Source: Marinobacter sp. THAF197a
Lineage (GTDB): Bacteria; Pseudomonadota; Gammaproteobacteria; Pseudomonadales; Oleiphilaceae
NCBI RefSeq assembly: GCF_009363275.1
Contig: NZ_CP045324.1
Span: forward strand, 992,001-1,056,000
DNA length: 64,000 bases
Reading direction: 5' to 3'
Shown: piece by piece, positions 35,286 through 42,942 of the stretch
How the letters are laid out: each line of letters opens with the position of its first letter
Position numbering within the stretch: the stretch's first letter is position 1
Position numbers and translations under genes: made by a program
The notes under the pieces: model-generated
Database searches by the model: none
What the model was told of the DNA's origin: nothing
What the model saw: only the letters and a program-made list of their open reading frames with translations

Positions 35286-35397
35286 GGGGTGCCGTCGGGG
35301 TGGGGCTTCTGAAACACGCTGTGAATACGTCCGTGTAAGCTCCGCTCCGCCATCCATGGCTCCGCAGGGTTTCAGAAGCCCCACCCCGCCGGCCCCT
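35286..35397 (+). repeat. Branched hairpin repeat, copy D
   Basis: A 20 bp perfect inverted repeat (35296-35315 with 35369-35388) is extended by one mismatch, 4 bp more, a bulge and GGGG/CCCC. It encloses a 53 nt core beginning ACGCTGTGAATACGTCC, with hairpins TAC-GTCCGT-GTA and GCC-ATCCAT-GGC. The right arm runs into TTTT, so termination is possible. It lies 46 bp after the acyl-CoA dehydrogenase stop within the gene-free stretch 35240-35709, which also holds copy E and a tandem repeat. Confidence 0.9.
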
Positions 35398-35515
35398 TTT
35401 CCAACTTTGGTGAGGGATTGCGGGTAAAGACTTAGGGCAACCTCGTTGCGTTGAAAGTATGAGGTGGTCAGGGCATAAGACTCATTTTTGTTCGGAACAG
35501 CCCACTGAGGCGCTT

Positions 35516-35632
35516 GGGAGCTGATGCCGGGTAGGCCTTTCCAAAACCTTGCGGAGCCATGGATGGCGGAGCAGAGCGTACACGGACGTATTCACAGCGT
35601 GTTTTGGAAAGGCCTACCCGGTAGCAGCTCCT
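35516..35632 (-). repeat. Branched hairpin repeat, copy E
   Basis: Reverse-oriented copy facing copy D. A perfect 21 bp inverted repeat (35527-35547 with 35601-35621) encloses a 53 nt core. Beyond it an ATG/TAG 3x3 junction, as in copy C, leads to an outer helix of about 8 bp (GGAGCTG side at 35517-35523). No minus-strand gene ends here, so it is not a terminator for a neighbouring minus-strand gene. Confidence 0.9.
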
Positions 35633-35695
35633 ACTCCAAAACAAAGAACACGAACTCCAAAACAAAGAACACGAACTCCAGAACATAAACATAAC
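35633..35695 (+). repeat. Tandem 21 bp repeat, three units
   Basis: Two identical 21 bp units reading ACTCCAAAACAAAGAACACG plus A are followed by a third degenerate unit (ACTCCAGAACATAAACATAA). The array starts one base after the outer arm of copy E and ends just before the ribosome binding site of the SDR gene. It is A-rich and could affect translation initiation or bind a protein. Confidence 0.9.
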
Positions 35696-35709
35696 GGAGA
35701 GAAACACCG

Positions 35710-36531
35710 ATGACACAGCGAGTATTTATAACCGGCGGGGCCAGTGGCTTGGGCCGGGCGATTGCATTGCGGTATGCCAAAGAGGGCGCGAAAGTCTGCA
35801 TTGGGGACATTAACCCGGAGCAGGGCGTGGCCGTTGAGGCGGAACTGAACAACGCAGGGGGCGAGGGCTATTTCGTTGAATGTGACGTCCGCCGCCTGAG
35901 CGACTTTGAAAAAGTTCGTGATGACCTGGTAGAGAAGTGGGGCGGTGTGGACGTTGTGGTCAACAACGCCGGCGTTGCCTCCGCAGGCTCCATTGAAGAC
36001 ACCACCATTGGCGACTGGGAATGGATTCTTGATATCAACGTACTGGGTGTGGTGCGTGGCTGCAAAGCCTTCACGCCGCTGTTCAAGGAACAGGGCTCCG
36101 GAGCGTTTGTGAATGTGGCTTCCATGGCCGGGCTCATGCTGGCGCCGTTGATGGACAGCTACAATGTTTCCAAGGCGGGGGTGATTGCCCTGTCCGAAAC
36201 CCTCAGCCAGGAGCTGCGGGATTCCGGTATTCATGTTAGCTGTGTGTGTCCGGCGTTTTTCCAGACCAACCTGGCCAGCACCATGCGTTCGGATATTCCC
36301 GGCATCCAGCAGAACGTCAACAAGTTGATGAAGCGGTCCAACATTACCGCCGAAAACGTGGCCGAAGATATCTTCCGCAGCGTGAAAGACAAAGACTTCT
36401 GGGTACTGCCCCACGCCAAAGAGCGCCGTATGTGGATGCTCAAGCGCCATGCGCCCTGGGCGTTTGACTGGTTGATGCACCAGGAAACCAAGCGCTGGAT
36501 GAGCAAGATGGGTGGCAAGGCGAACGCCTGA
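35710..36531 (+). CDS. Short-chain dehydrogenase/reductase
   Basis: Encodes 273 residues of the classical SDR fold. The NAD(P) motif is ITGGASGLGRAIALRYAKEG, with Asp following beta-2 (IGDINPEQG), favouring NAD(H). The NNAGVAS motif, the serine in VNVASMAG and YNVSK form the active site. The start has CGGAGAG upstream. It follows the acyl-CoA dehydrogenase after the 470 bp hairpin region, and precedes the APH-type kinase by 21 bp; a redox step in the same hydroxyacyl pathway is the likely role. Confidence 0.9.
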   Translation: MTQRVFITGGASGLGRAIALRYAKEGAKVCIGDINPEQGVAVEAELNNAGGEGYFVECDVRRLSDFEKVRDDLVEKWGGVDVVVNNAGVASAGSIEDTTIGDWEWILDINVLGVVRGCKAFTPLFKEQGSGAFVNVASMAGLMLAPLMDSYNVSKAGVIALSETLSQELRDSGIHVSCVCPAFFQTNLASTMRSDIPGIQQNVNKLMKRSNITAENVAEDIFRSVKDKDFWVLPHAKERRMWMLKRHAPWAFDWLMHQETKRWMSKMGGKANA

Positions 36532-36552
36532 ATACATCACAGGAGAGATTGA

Positions 36553-37617
36553 ATGACTCAGATCGACCAGGCCGTAGACATCCGGGAAGGCGAAGAGCTG
36601 GATATCAGCGCCGTCGACCAGTTCATGAAACAGGCCATTCCCGGCCTGGAAGGACAGCCGAGTATCAAGCAGTACCCCGGTGGTGCTTCCAACCTGACCT
36701 ATCAGGTGGACTACGGCGAGCAGTCTTACGTACTGCGCCGGCCACCGTTCGGCAAGATTGCCAAGTCGGCCCACGACATGCTGCGGGAAGCGCGGGTGAT
36801 GGACGCGTTGAAGCCGGTTTACCCCTATGTGCCCAACATTGTTGCCATCTGTGACGATCACAGCGTGCTGGGGTGTGACTTCTACGTGATGGAAAGGCTC
36901 AAGGGCATCATCCTGCGCCAGGATTTCCCCAAGGATTTCGAGCTGAGTGCGGAAGATACCCGCAAGCTGTGCCTGAACGTGATCGACAAGCTGGTGGACC
37001 TGCACACCGTGGATGCCACGGCCGCCGGCCTGGACAAACTGGGTAAGGGAGCCGGCTACGTGCAGCGCCAGATTGGAGGCTGGAGCGACCGTTTCCGCAA
37101 GGCTCGCACCGAGGATGTCGGTGACTTTGAAATCGTGATGGCGTGGCTGAACGAAAAGATGCCGGACGACATCGCCCAGGTTGTCATCCACAACGATTTC
37201 CGTTTCGACAATGTGGTGCTGAACCCGGACAACCCGTTTGAAGTGATCGGCGTTCTGGACTGGGAAATGGCCACCATCGGTGACCCGTTGATGGACCTGG
37301 GCAACAGCCTGGCGTACTGGATTGAAGCGGACGATGAAGGCCCGTTCCAGATGCTGCGGCGCCAGCCCACCCACCGGCCGGGCATGCTGACCCGCAAGGA
37401 AGTGGTGGACTACTATATGGAGAAATCCGGCTTCCGGTCTGAAAAGTTCGATTTCTACGAAATCTACGGTCTGTTCCGATTGGCAGTGATTGTCCAGCAG
37501 ATCTATTACCGCTTCTATCATGGACAGACCAAAGACAAGCGCTTTGCCGCCTTCGGCCACGCTGCCAATTATCTGGAGAAACGGTGCCAGCGCCTGATCA
37601 GCGAGAGCGCGCTGTAA
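36553..37617 (+). CDS. APH-type phosphotransferase (ACAD10/11 kinase-like)
   Basis: Encodes 354 residues of the aminoglycoside phosphotransferase/choline kinase fold. The nucleotide-binding region has YPGGASNLTYQVDYGEQSYV and VLRRPPFG. The catalytic loop is HNDFRFDNVVL (about residue 215) and the metal-binding motif DWEMATIGDPLMDLGNSLAY. The sequence matches the kinase domain found fused to acyl-CoA dehydrogenase in ACAD10/ACAD11 and the stand-alone LvaA, which phosphorylate 4-hydroxyacyl-CoA. It is not an antibiotic resistance enzyme. The next gene overlaps its stop (TAATG). Confidence 0.9.
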   Translation: MTQIDQAVDIREGEELDISAVDQFMKQAIPGLEGQPSIKQYPGGASNLTYQVDYGEQSYVLRRPPFGKIAKSAHDMLREARVMDALKPVYPYVPNIVAICDDHSVLGCDFYVMERLKGIILRQDFPKDFELSAEDTRKLCLNVIDKLVDLHTVDATAAGLDKLGKGAGYVQRQIGGWSDRFRKARTEDVGDFEIVMAWLNEKMPDDIAQVVIHNDFRFDNVVLNPDNPFEVIGVLDWEMATIGDPLMDLGNSLAYWIEADDEGPFQMLRRQPTHRPGMLTRKEVVDYYMEKSGFRSEKFDFYEIYGLFRLAVIVQQIYYRFYHGQTKDKRFAAFGHAANYLEKRCQRLISESAL

Positions 37618-38306
37618 TGGCCACGATTTATCTGGTGCGCCACGGCCAGGCCAGTTTTGGCAAGGAGAACTATGACCAGCTCTCTCCGCGAGGCTGGGAG
37701 CAGGGCAGGATCCTGGGCCGCTGGCTGGCGGACAAGGTGGAGCCGGGTGCCATTTTTGGAGGTAACCTGCAGCGCCATCGGGAAACCGTTGAAGCGATCA
37801 CCACCGGTTACGGTGCAAGCCTGCCGGATATGCAGGTGATGGAAGGCCTTAACGAGTTTGATCATGTTGAAGTGGTGGAACGCCTGCGCCCGGAATGGGC
37901 GGACAAACAGTTGATGGCTCGGGACCTGGCGAGTTTCCCGAAACCGGCGAGGGCGTTTCAGCAGGCTTTTGAAAAAGCTGTCGCCCGCTGGGTGAGTGGT
38001 GAACACGACCACGAATACGCGGAATCCTGGCAGGGTTTCCGGCAACGGGTTAGCACTTCGCTGGATCAACTGATTGAGCTGGCGGACGGTGCCGATGTCA
38101 TTGTTTCCACCTCCGGCGGGCCCATTGCGGTGATTGCCCAGCACCTGCTGGAGTTGTCCGACCACAAGGCGCTGGAGATGAACAATGTGATTGCCAACAC
38201 CAGCGTGTCCCGCATTCTGTATTCCGGCCCCCGGCGCAGCCTGGCCGTATTCAACAACTATAGCCACCTGGAAGCGGAAGACCCCGCCCTGGTGACATTC
38301 CGATAA
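37617..38306 (+). CDS. Histidine phosphatase family protein
   Basis: About 229 residues from the ATG that shares one base with the preceding stop. The catalytic motif IYLVRHGQASFG (phospho-histidine in RHG) is at residue 5, and the second histidine region is near VIVSTSGGPIAVIAQ. The family is broad (phosphoglycerate mutase-like). Its position inside the kinase/dehydrogenase cluster suggests it may dephosphorylate a pathway phosphoester, but no substrate can be read from the sequence. Confidence 0.88.
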   Translation: MATIYLVRHGQASFGKENYDQLSPRGWEQGRILGRWLADKVEPGAIFGGNLQRHRETVEAITTGYGASLPDMQVMEGLNEFDHVEVVERLRPEWADKQLMARDLASFPKPARAFQQAFEKAVARWVSGEHDHEYAESWQGFRQRVSTSLDQLIELADGADVIVSTSGGPIAVIAQHLLELSDHKALEMNNVIANTSVSRILYSGPRRSLAVFNNYSHLEAEDPALVTFR

Positions 38307-38320
38307 TCTGAGGGAAATCC

Positions 38321-39091
38321 ATGAGCAACGTAAACCTGTTCGACCTGACTGGCAAAGTCGCCCTGGTAACCGGTGCCAGCCGTGGCATCGGTGAGAGCAT
38401 CGCCCGCACACTGGCCCACTACGGCGCCCACGTGATCGTCAGCAGCCGCAAGATTGACGGTTGTGAAGCCGTGGCCAGTAGCATCCGTTCCGATGGAGGT
38501 AGCGCTGAAGCCTTCGCCTGCCACATTGGTGAAATGGATCAGATTGAAGCGGTGTGGGAACACATTGCCAAAGCGCACGGCAAGCTGGATATTTTGGTCA
38601 ACAACGCCGCTGCCAACCCCTACTTCGGCCCGGTAGAAGATACCGACCTGAGCGCTTTCCACAAAACCGTGGACGTGAACATCCGTGGTTACTTCTTCAT
38701 GTGTGCCCGCGGTGCCCAGCTGATGAAGAAAAACGGTGGCGGTTCTATTGTGAACGTGGCGTCTGTAAACGGCGTAAATCCCGGCCACTTCCAGGGCATC
38801 TATTCGGTGACCAAGGCGGCGGTGATTTCCATGACCAAATCCTTCGCGATGGAACTCGGCCAACAGAACGTGCGGGTAAACGCCCTGCTGCCGGGCCTGA
38901 CCGACACCAAGTTCGCCAGCGCCCTGACCACCAACGAGGCCATCAAGAAACAGGCCATGGCCCACATTCCCATGAAGCGGGTGGCAGACCCGGACGAAAT
39001 GGCCGGTACCGTGCTGTACCTGGTGTCCAACGCTTCCAGCTACACCACGGGTGCCTGCATTAATGCGGACGGTGGTTACCTGACGGTTTAA
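38321..39091 (+). CDS. Short-chain dehydrogenase/reductase
   Basis: Encodes 256 residues. It shows the SDR cofactor motif VTGASRGIGESIARTLAHYG, NNAAANPYFG, catalytic serine in IVNVASVNG and YSVTK. The C-terminal LYLVSNASSYTTGACINADG is typical of FabG-like enzymes. A Ser-Arg-Lys after beta-2 (VSSRKIDG) suggests NADP(H). GAGGG precedes the start. It is the last gene of the cluster and ends at a terminator. Confidence 0.9.
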   Translation: MSNVNLFDLTGKVALVTGASRGIGESIARTLAHYGAHVIVSSRKIDGCEAVASSIRSDGGSAEAFACHIGEMDQIEAVWEHIAKAHGKLDILVNNAAANPYFGPVEDTDLSAFHKTVDVNIRGYFFMCARGAQLMKKNGGGSIVNVASVNGVNPGHFQGIYSVTKAAVISMTKSFAMELGQQNVRVNALLPGLTDTKFASALTTNEAIKKQAMAHIPMKRVADPDEMAGTVLYLVSNASSYTTGACINADGGYLTV

Positions 39092-39105
39092 TCACAGCCA
39101 GAATG

Positions 39106-39143
39106 AAAAGGGCCGGAGAATTCGTCATCTCCGGCCCTTTTTT
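39106..39143. terminator. Bidirectional terminator
   Basis: A perfect 14 bp stem (AAAAGGGCCGGAGA with its complement) has an 8 nt loop and a T-rich tail, between the convergent SDR and DUF6279 genes. Confidence 0.93.
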
Positions 39144-39167
39144 GTGTCTGGTGCTCAGCTGGCAAGA

Positions 39168-40034
39168 TCAGGAGCAGGTCAGGGCTGTGAAGTCCTGGTT
39201 CAATTTATTTGCCCGGGCCTGCAGGTGCTCCCGGTGCTGTTGGTCGCCAGCCTGGATCAACGAATGCATCAGGTTTGCCATGGCTTGCTGGCTTTCCGTC
39301 ATCATGGCTTGATACTCCGGGCCTCTGGCGTTTTCTGAGTTAACCACCAGCTCGCGGATGGCTTCATCAAAGCCGGGTTGATTCCGGCCCTCCAGTGTCT
39401 CCAGCAGCACCTCTTGCCAGTTTTTCCGGCCTTGTAGCCAGATTTCCGTTTGTTGACCGCGATCGGCAGACCATTCTTCAACCAGGGACTGCTGCTCCCC
39501 GTTCAGGCTGCCGAGCCATCGCTCTACGCGTTTGGTGGTGCGCTCTGCCCGGGCGCTGGCGGTCGGGTTCTGGTTACCTCCCAGCATTTCCTGTTCAAGC
39601 TCAGCCTGATCTTCTGCCATGTTCCTGGCCAGCTCGGTCACCTGGTCATCAGACAGGCTGGCCAGAAGATTCACCGCCACTGGTACAGCTCGATCCAATA
39701 AGTCTGGTACAAAGACCAGAAGTTGTTGTTGGTGATACTCAATGGTGTCGATATCCGGTGCGCCATCGGCTATGTCGGCCTCAAGTTCGTCCAGCCAGGC
39801 CCGGTAGCGGGGTAGCTCCGTTGAGCAATGCCACTGGCGCAGGCTGTCCAGGTCCTGGTTCAGCTGCTGTTTTTGCGCCCGGCTAAGGGTGACATAATCC
39901 TCTACCCACCAAACCACACCCCAGTCCGCATAGCGATAGGCCATGCGGGTCGAGCTGCAGCCAGCCAGGATGAAGAGGGCGACAAGGGAAAGCGTCGTCA
40001 GCTTCAGGGTTTTTGTGCGGTGCCGCTGATCCAT
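39168..40034 (-). CDS. DUF6279 family lipoprotein
   Basis: Encodes 288 residues. A lipoprotein signal peptide ends with LFILAGC near residue 25. The mature region starts MAYRYADWGVVWWVEDYVTL, typical of the family now called DUF6279, and is largely helical and rich in Gln and Glu. It is probably anchored to an envelope membrane. Function is unknown. It diverges from the DUF4397 gene with 366 bp between. Confidence 0.85.
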   Translation of the reverse strand: MDQRHRTKTLKLTTLSLVALFILAGCSSTRMAYRYADWGVVWWVEDYVTLSRAQKQQLNQDLDSLRQWHCSTELPRYRAWLDELEADIADGAPDIDTIEYHQQQLLVFVPDLLDRAVPVAVNLLASLSDDQVTELARNMAEDQAELEQEMLGGNQNPTASARAERTTKRVERWLGSLNGEQQSLVEEWSADRGQQTEIWLQGRKNWQEVLLETLEGRNQPGFDEAIRELVVNSENARGPEYQAMMTESQQAMANLMHSLIQAGDQQHREHLQARANKLNQDFTALTCS

Positions 40035-40400
40035 GGTGCCTGTCTCTCGGTGGTAAAACTTTGCCTACTTATTTTGATGTTGCGCTTGCCTGACGGAATG
40101 CTGATCACTTCAGTCTAGTTACGGATTGGCAAAAGTTTCAGATGCTGTTTGCTCACAATTGCCGTGGAGGTGTCATGTCTTCCCATAAAATGACGCGTGC
40201 ACAGGGGCATCCCGGAATGCCTGCTGGCATAGAGAAAATTGAATTCAGCTCACATTCGTGAGCTGGAATGTAAAAAATTGTGAATCCGTTTTTTTTCCCT
40301 CCCCGTAGATTGCTTTGACGCATTAGTCAGGGACTGAACTGGTGCAGGTTCGAACCAAATAAACCGATCGTCAAGCTTTGTACAGTGAGGAACAGCGACA
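40035..40400. other. Intergenic region between DUF6279 and DUF4397 genes
   Basis: This 366 bp region should hold two divergent promoters. It contains a perfect 8 bp dyad CAGCTCAC-ATTC-GTGAGCTG (40246-40265), which could be an operator or hairpin, and one possible 28-codon ORF (listed separately). No RNA gene was recognised. Confidence 0.55.
40175..40261 (+). CDS. Possible 28-residue peptide
   Basis: A short ORF, starting MSSHKMTRAQGHPGMPAGIE, with GGAGG four bases before its ATG. It has no recognisable domain or signal, and its end overlaps the dyad at 40246-40265. It could be a leader peptide or chance; low confidence. Confidence 0.2.
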   Translation: MSSHKMTRAQGHPGMPAGIEKIEFSSHS

Positions 40401-41798
40401 ATGAAAACGATAGTGGCTTTACCGGTTTTGATGGCCGGCAGCGTTTTGCTTTCTGGTTGTTTTGATGGTTCGAGCAGTACTCCAAGAACCGATATTCGGG
40501 TTGTTCATGCCGTATCCGACGCCCCTTCTGTTAACGTGAGTTTCAACGGCGAGGCACTGGTTGCCGGTGCGGACTTCAAGCAGGCTGCGACCTTGCGGCC
40601 AAATCGCGGTAATTATTCAGTTGATGTTGATGCGCTCTTGCCAACAGGCGATCAGTTGACCGTCATCGAGGTCGGAAGCACCCGGTTTGAGGCAAACACC
40701 CGATACGACATTATCGCGACTGGTACCGTTGGCGGTAGCGACATTGAGCCGGTGGTGCTGACAGACGACGGCCAGCGGGATGATCCGAATTCGGCTCGCT
40801 TGAGGGTGGCCCATCTGTCACCAGCGGCTGACAGCCTGGTGCCAGCTGTGTCGGTTTATGTGACCGCTGATGGCGCCGACTTGCCAGCAGAACCCGCTTT
40901 CAGTTTTGCATTCCGTGATTCCGTTGGGCCGCTGGAGCTGGACGCCGGAACCTACCAGATCCGGGTGACCGCCGAGGGCAGCACCGATGTGGTGTATGAC
41001 AGCGGTGCGGTCGAGTTGCCTGCAGGCTCTGATCTGTTGATTGCCGCTATCGATAACACGGTGTACGGCGAGTCTCCGGTGAGCCTGCTAGTGATTAATG
41101 GCAGCGAGACGTCGGAAATTCTGGACAAGGACACAGGTGCAGGCATTCGCGCGGTTCACAATTCTTCAGATGCACCTGATGTTGATATTTATCTGAACGA
41201 AGACCCGGACGGTTCCGCCGCCGCTACCGGCGTGGCCTTCGGTGAGACAGTGCCGACGTTCGCCAGACTGGGTGAGTACGTGGGATTGGAGACCGGCGAT
41301 AACCGCGTCGCGGTGACAGCAACTGGTGAACTGACTGCGGTGTTGGATGAAGACCTGGCCCTCGATAACGGTAGCCTTCTGACCATTCTGGCAGCCGGTT
41401 CCGTAGGGGCGGGAACACTCGAAGCCCTGGCCTTTGCAGACGATAACCGCCGTATTGCCACCGAGGCCCGTCTCCGGGTTATCCACGGCGCGGTAGAAGC
41501 ACCGCTGGTGGATGTATTCCTGGTTCCTGCGGCGGAGGCCGGTACTAACCAGGGTAATGCCATGCCGGCACTGGATGACTTCGCCTATGGTGACTCGTCG
41601 GGCTATCTGGGAGTGCCGGCCGGTGATTATGTCGTATTTATCACCTCTGCCGATGGTACCGAGGTGCTCTTCCGTTCCGGTGAGATCAGTCTTGAGACCG
41701 GCGGTGTATATACCGCAGTTGCACGACTTGCCTTGGACGAGGAAGAACAGACAGCAGGCGTTACCTTGTTGGACGATTTCGTGCCGCCAGCGACCTGA
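40401..41798 (+). CDS. DUF4397 repeat lipoprotein
   Basis: Encodes 465 residues. The signal peptide has a lipobox (VLLSGC near residue 20), so the protein is an envelope lipoprotein. The mature part contains three repeats of an immunoglobulin-like DUF4397 pattern, each starting with an RVVHAVSDAP-like stretch (near residues 33, 245 and 355: IRVVHAVSDAPSVNV, IRAVHNSSDAPDVDI, LRVIHGAVEAPLVDV). It is acidic and rich in Asp and Gly, as many marine surface proteins are. GAGGAAC precedes the start. Function is unknown. Confidence 0.88.
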   Translation: MKTIVALPVLMAGSVLLSGCFDGSSSTPRTDIRVVHAVSDAPSVNVSFNGEALVAGADFKQAATLRPNRGNYSVDVDALLPTGDQLTVIEVGSTRFEANTRYDIIATGTVGGSDIEPVVLTDDGQRDDPNSARLRVAHLSPAADSLVPAVSVYVTADGADLPAEPAFSFAFRDSVGPLELDAGTYQIRVTAEGSTDVVYDSGAVELPAGSDLLIAAIDNTVYGESPVSLLVINGSETSEILDKDTGAGIRAVHNSSDAPDVDIYLNEDPDGSAAATGVAFGETVPTFARLGEYVGLETGDNRVAVTATGELTAVLDEDLALDNGSLLTILAAGSVGAGTLEALAFADDNRRIATEARLRVIHGAVEAPLVDVFLVPAAEAGTNQGNAMPALDDFAYGDSSGYLGVPAGDYVVFITSADGTEVLFRSGEISLETGGVYTAVARLALDEEEQTAGVTLLDDFVPPAT

Positions 41799-41821
41799 TT
41801 CCTGCCTCCAGGCCCCAGATG

Positions 41822-41850
41822 AAAGCCCCGGCCCCGTCCGGGGCTTTTTT
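41822..41850 (+). terminator. Rho-independent terminator
   Basis: AAAGCCCCGG pairs with CCGGGGCTTT over a 6 nt loop, followed by a T-run. It ends DUF4397 transcription just before the nap operon promoter. Confidence 0.93.
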
Positions 41851-41877
41851 GTCTATACCTCCAAAGAAATACCAAAT

Positions 41878-41891
41878 TTGATTTTTGCCAA
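41878..41891 (+). promoter_or_regulatory. FNR/Anr-like site upstream of nap
   Basis: TTGATTTTTGCCAA matches the FNR consensus TTGAT-N4-ATCAA at 8 of 10 positions, 53 bp before napE. It would suit oxygen-dependent control of the operon; the right half-site is imperfect. Confidence 0.4.
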
Positions 41892-41943
41892 GTTTGCTCT
41901 GTTTGACTAGGGTGATGAATACACATACAAAAAAGGTGGGTTT

Positions 41944-42120
41944 ATGGATGACCTCCAACAACTGACGCCGGAGCAGAGAAAAAGCAGTGAGTTCCGGCTG
42001 TTTGTCTTCATCATCGTATTCCTGTTTCCCATTCTGGCCGTTGCGGTGGTTGGTAGCTACGGCTTTTTGATCTGGATGTCGCAGGTCTTTATGGGGCCTC
42101 CCGGACCGCCCGGGGGATAA
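41944..42120 (+). CDS. napE: Periplasmic nitrate reductase component NapE
   Basis: A 58-residue membrane protein starting MDDLQQLTPEQRKSSEFRLF and continuing into one hydrophobic helix (FIIVFLFPILAVAVVGSYGF). AAAGGTGG lies five bases upstream. NapE is a small inner-membrane subunit of unknown role found at the head of nap operons in Paracoccus and Pseudomonas. It is followed by napF after eight bases. The tail is Pro/Gly-rich (MGPPGPPGG). Confidence 0.85.
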   Translation: MDDLQQLTPEQRKSSEFRLFVFIIVFLFPILAVAVVGSYGFLIWMSQVFMGPPGPPGG

Positions 42121-42128
42121 GGTAAGGC

Positions 42129-42626
42129 ATGGCTGTTAACGCTTCCCGACGGCTGTTTCTGCGCGGCGGCAGGGCGACTGCATCTGAGTGGCGGCCGCCC
42201 TGGACAACCGAGGCAATAACCGATCAGTGCACCCGCTGCGACCGGTGCATTGAAGCCTGCCCGGAAGGTGTTCTGTTTCGCGGTGATGGCGGTTTCCCGC
42301 AAATCCGCTTTACTGGCGACGGCTGCACGCTGTGCGGTGAGTGCGCCCGTGCCTGCCAGGAACCGGTGTTTGACCTGGCCCGTGAGGCGTTCCCCTGGCG
42401 TGCGGTGATTCGGGATCACTGCCTTGCCCAAGCCAATATCCATTGCCAGACCTGCCGTGACGCCTGCGAGCCAATGGCCATCCGATTTCCACCCAGGCTT
42501 GCTCATGTCGCCGTCCCGGAGATTGCCGAAGACGAGTGTACCGGATGCGGTGCCTGTGTCGCCGTGTGCCCTGAAGATGCCATCAGTCTGATTACCCAGG
42601 AACAGAGAGAGCCAGCCCATGCCTGA
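42129..42626 (+). CDS. napF: Ferredoxin-type protein NapF
   Basis: A 165-residue cytoplasmic iron-sulfur protein thought to help load or mature NapA. Three 4Fe-4S motifs are visible: CTRCDRCIEACPEG near residue 35, CTLCGECARACQEP near 68 and CTGCGACVAVCPED near 141. An additional cysteine-containing stretch CQTCRDACEP lies near 106. The first residues include RRLFLRGGRA. It overlaps napD by eight bases. Confidence 0.93.
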   Translation: MAVNASRRLFLRGGRATASEWRPPWTTEAITDQCTRCDRCIEACPEGVLFRGDGGFPQIRFTGDGCTLCGECARACQEPVFDLAREAFPWRAVIRDHCLAQANIHCQTCRDACEPMAIRFPPRLAHVAVPEIAEDECTGCGACVAVCPEDAISLITQEQREPAHA

Positions 42627-42942
42627 TTCGCAGAAAGCCGAAATTCACATTGCCAGTTTTCTGGTACACGTGCGCCCGGAGTCTCTGGATGCTGTTCTTG
42701 AACTGCTTGAGCAAACGCCGGGCCTGGAGGAGGGCACTCGAGACCCGATTGGGAAACTGGTGGTTCTGGCAGAGGGTAGTAGCCATCAGGATTTGCTCGG
42801 TGCCATGGAGTTGATCGAGAGTGCGCCAGGCGTTCTGGAATGCATTCTGGTTTACCACGAAGTGATGTCGCCCGAAGAGGCGAGGCAACAGTTGATTGCT
42901 ACAGGACAGTCAGAAACAGAACAACAGGAAGCAATGTCATGA
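42619..42942 (+). CDS. napD: NapA signal-peptide-binding chaperone NapD
   Basis: A 107-residue ferredoxin-like-fold chaperone that binds the Tat signal of NapA and prevents premature export. It begins in the family pattern IHIASFLVHVRPESLDAVL and is acidic at the end. The ATG lies inside the end of napF, and its stop overlaps the napA start (ATGA), so the three proteins are translationally coupled. Confidence 0.93.
   Translation: MPDSQKAEIHIASFLVHVRPESLDAVLELLEQTPGLEEGTRDPIGKLVVLAEGSSHQDLLGAMELIESAPGVLECILVYHEVMSPEEARQQLIATGQSETEQQEAMS

Noticed and set aside
24123..35632. Reading hairpin copies A-E as ends of insertion sequences or as CRISPR repeats
   Set aside because: No transposase gene, target duplication or regular spacing with spacers is visible; the stems differ between copies, unlike terminal inverted repeats or CRISPR repeats.
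35614..37560. A 648-codon open frame antisense to the SDR and kinase genes
   Set aside because: It is antisense to two genes with intact active-site motifs, and its start lies inside the kinase gene. No family match is apparent.
36553..37617. Aminoglycoside resistance gene
   Set aside because: The APH fold is shared, but the HNDFRFDN loop, sequence and neighbours match the ACAD10/11-type kinases rather than antibiotic kinases.
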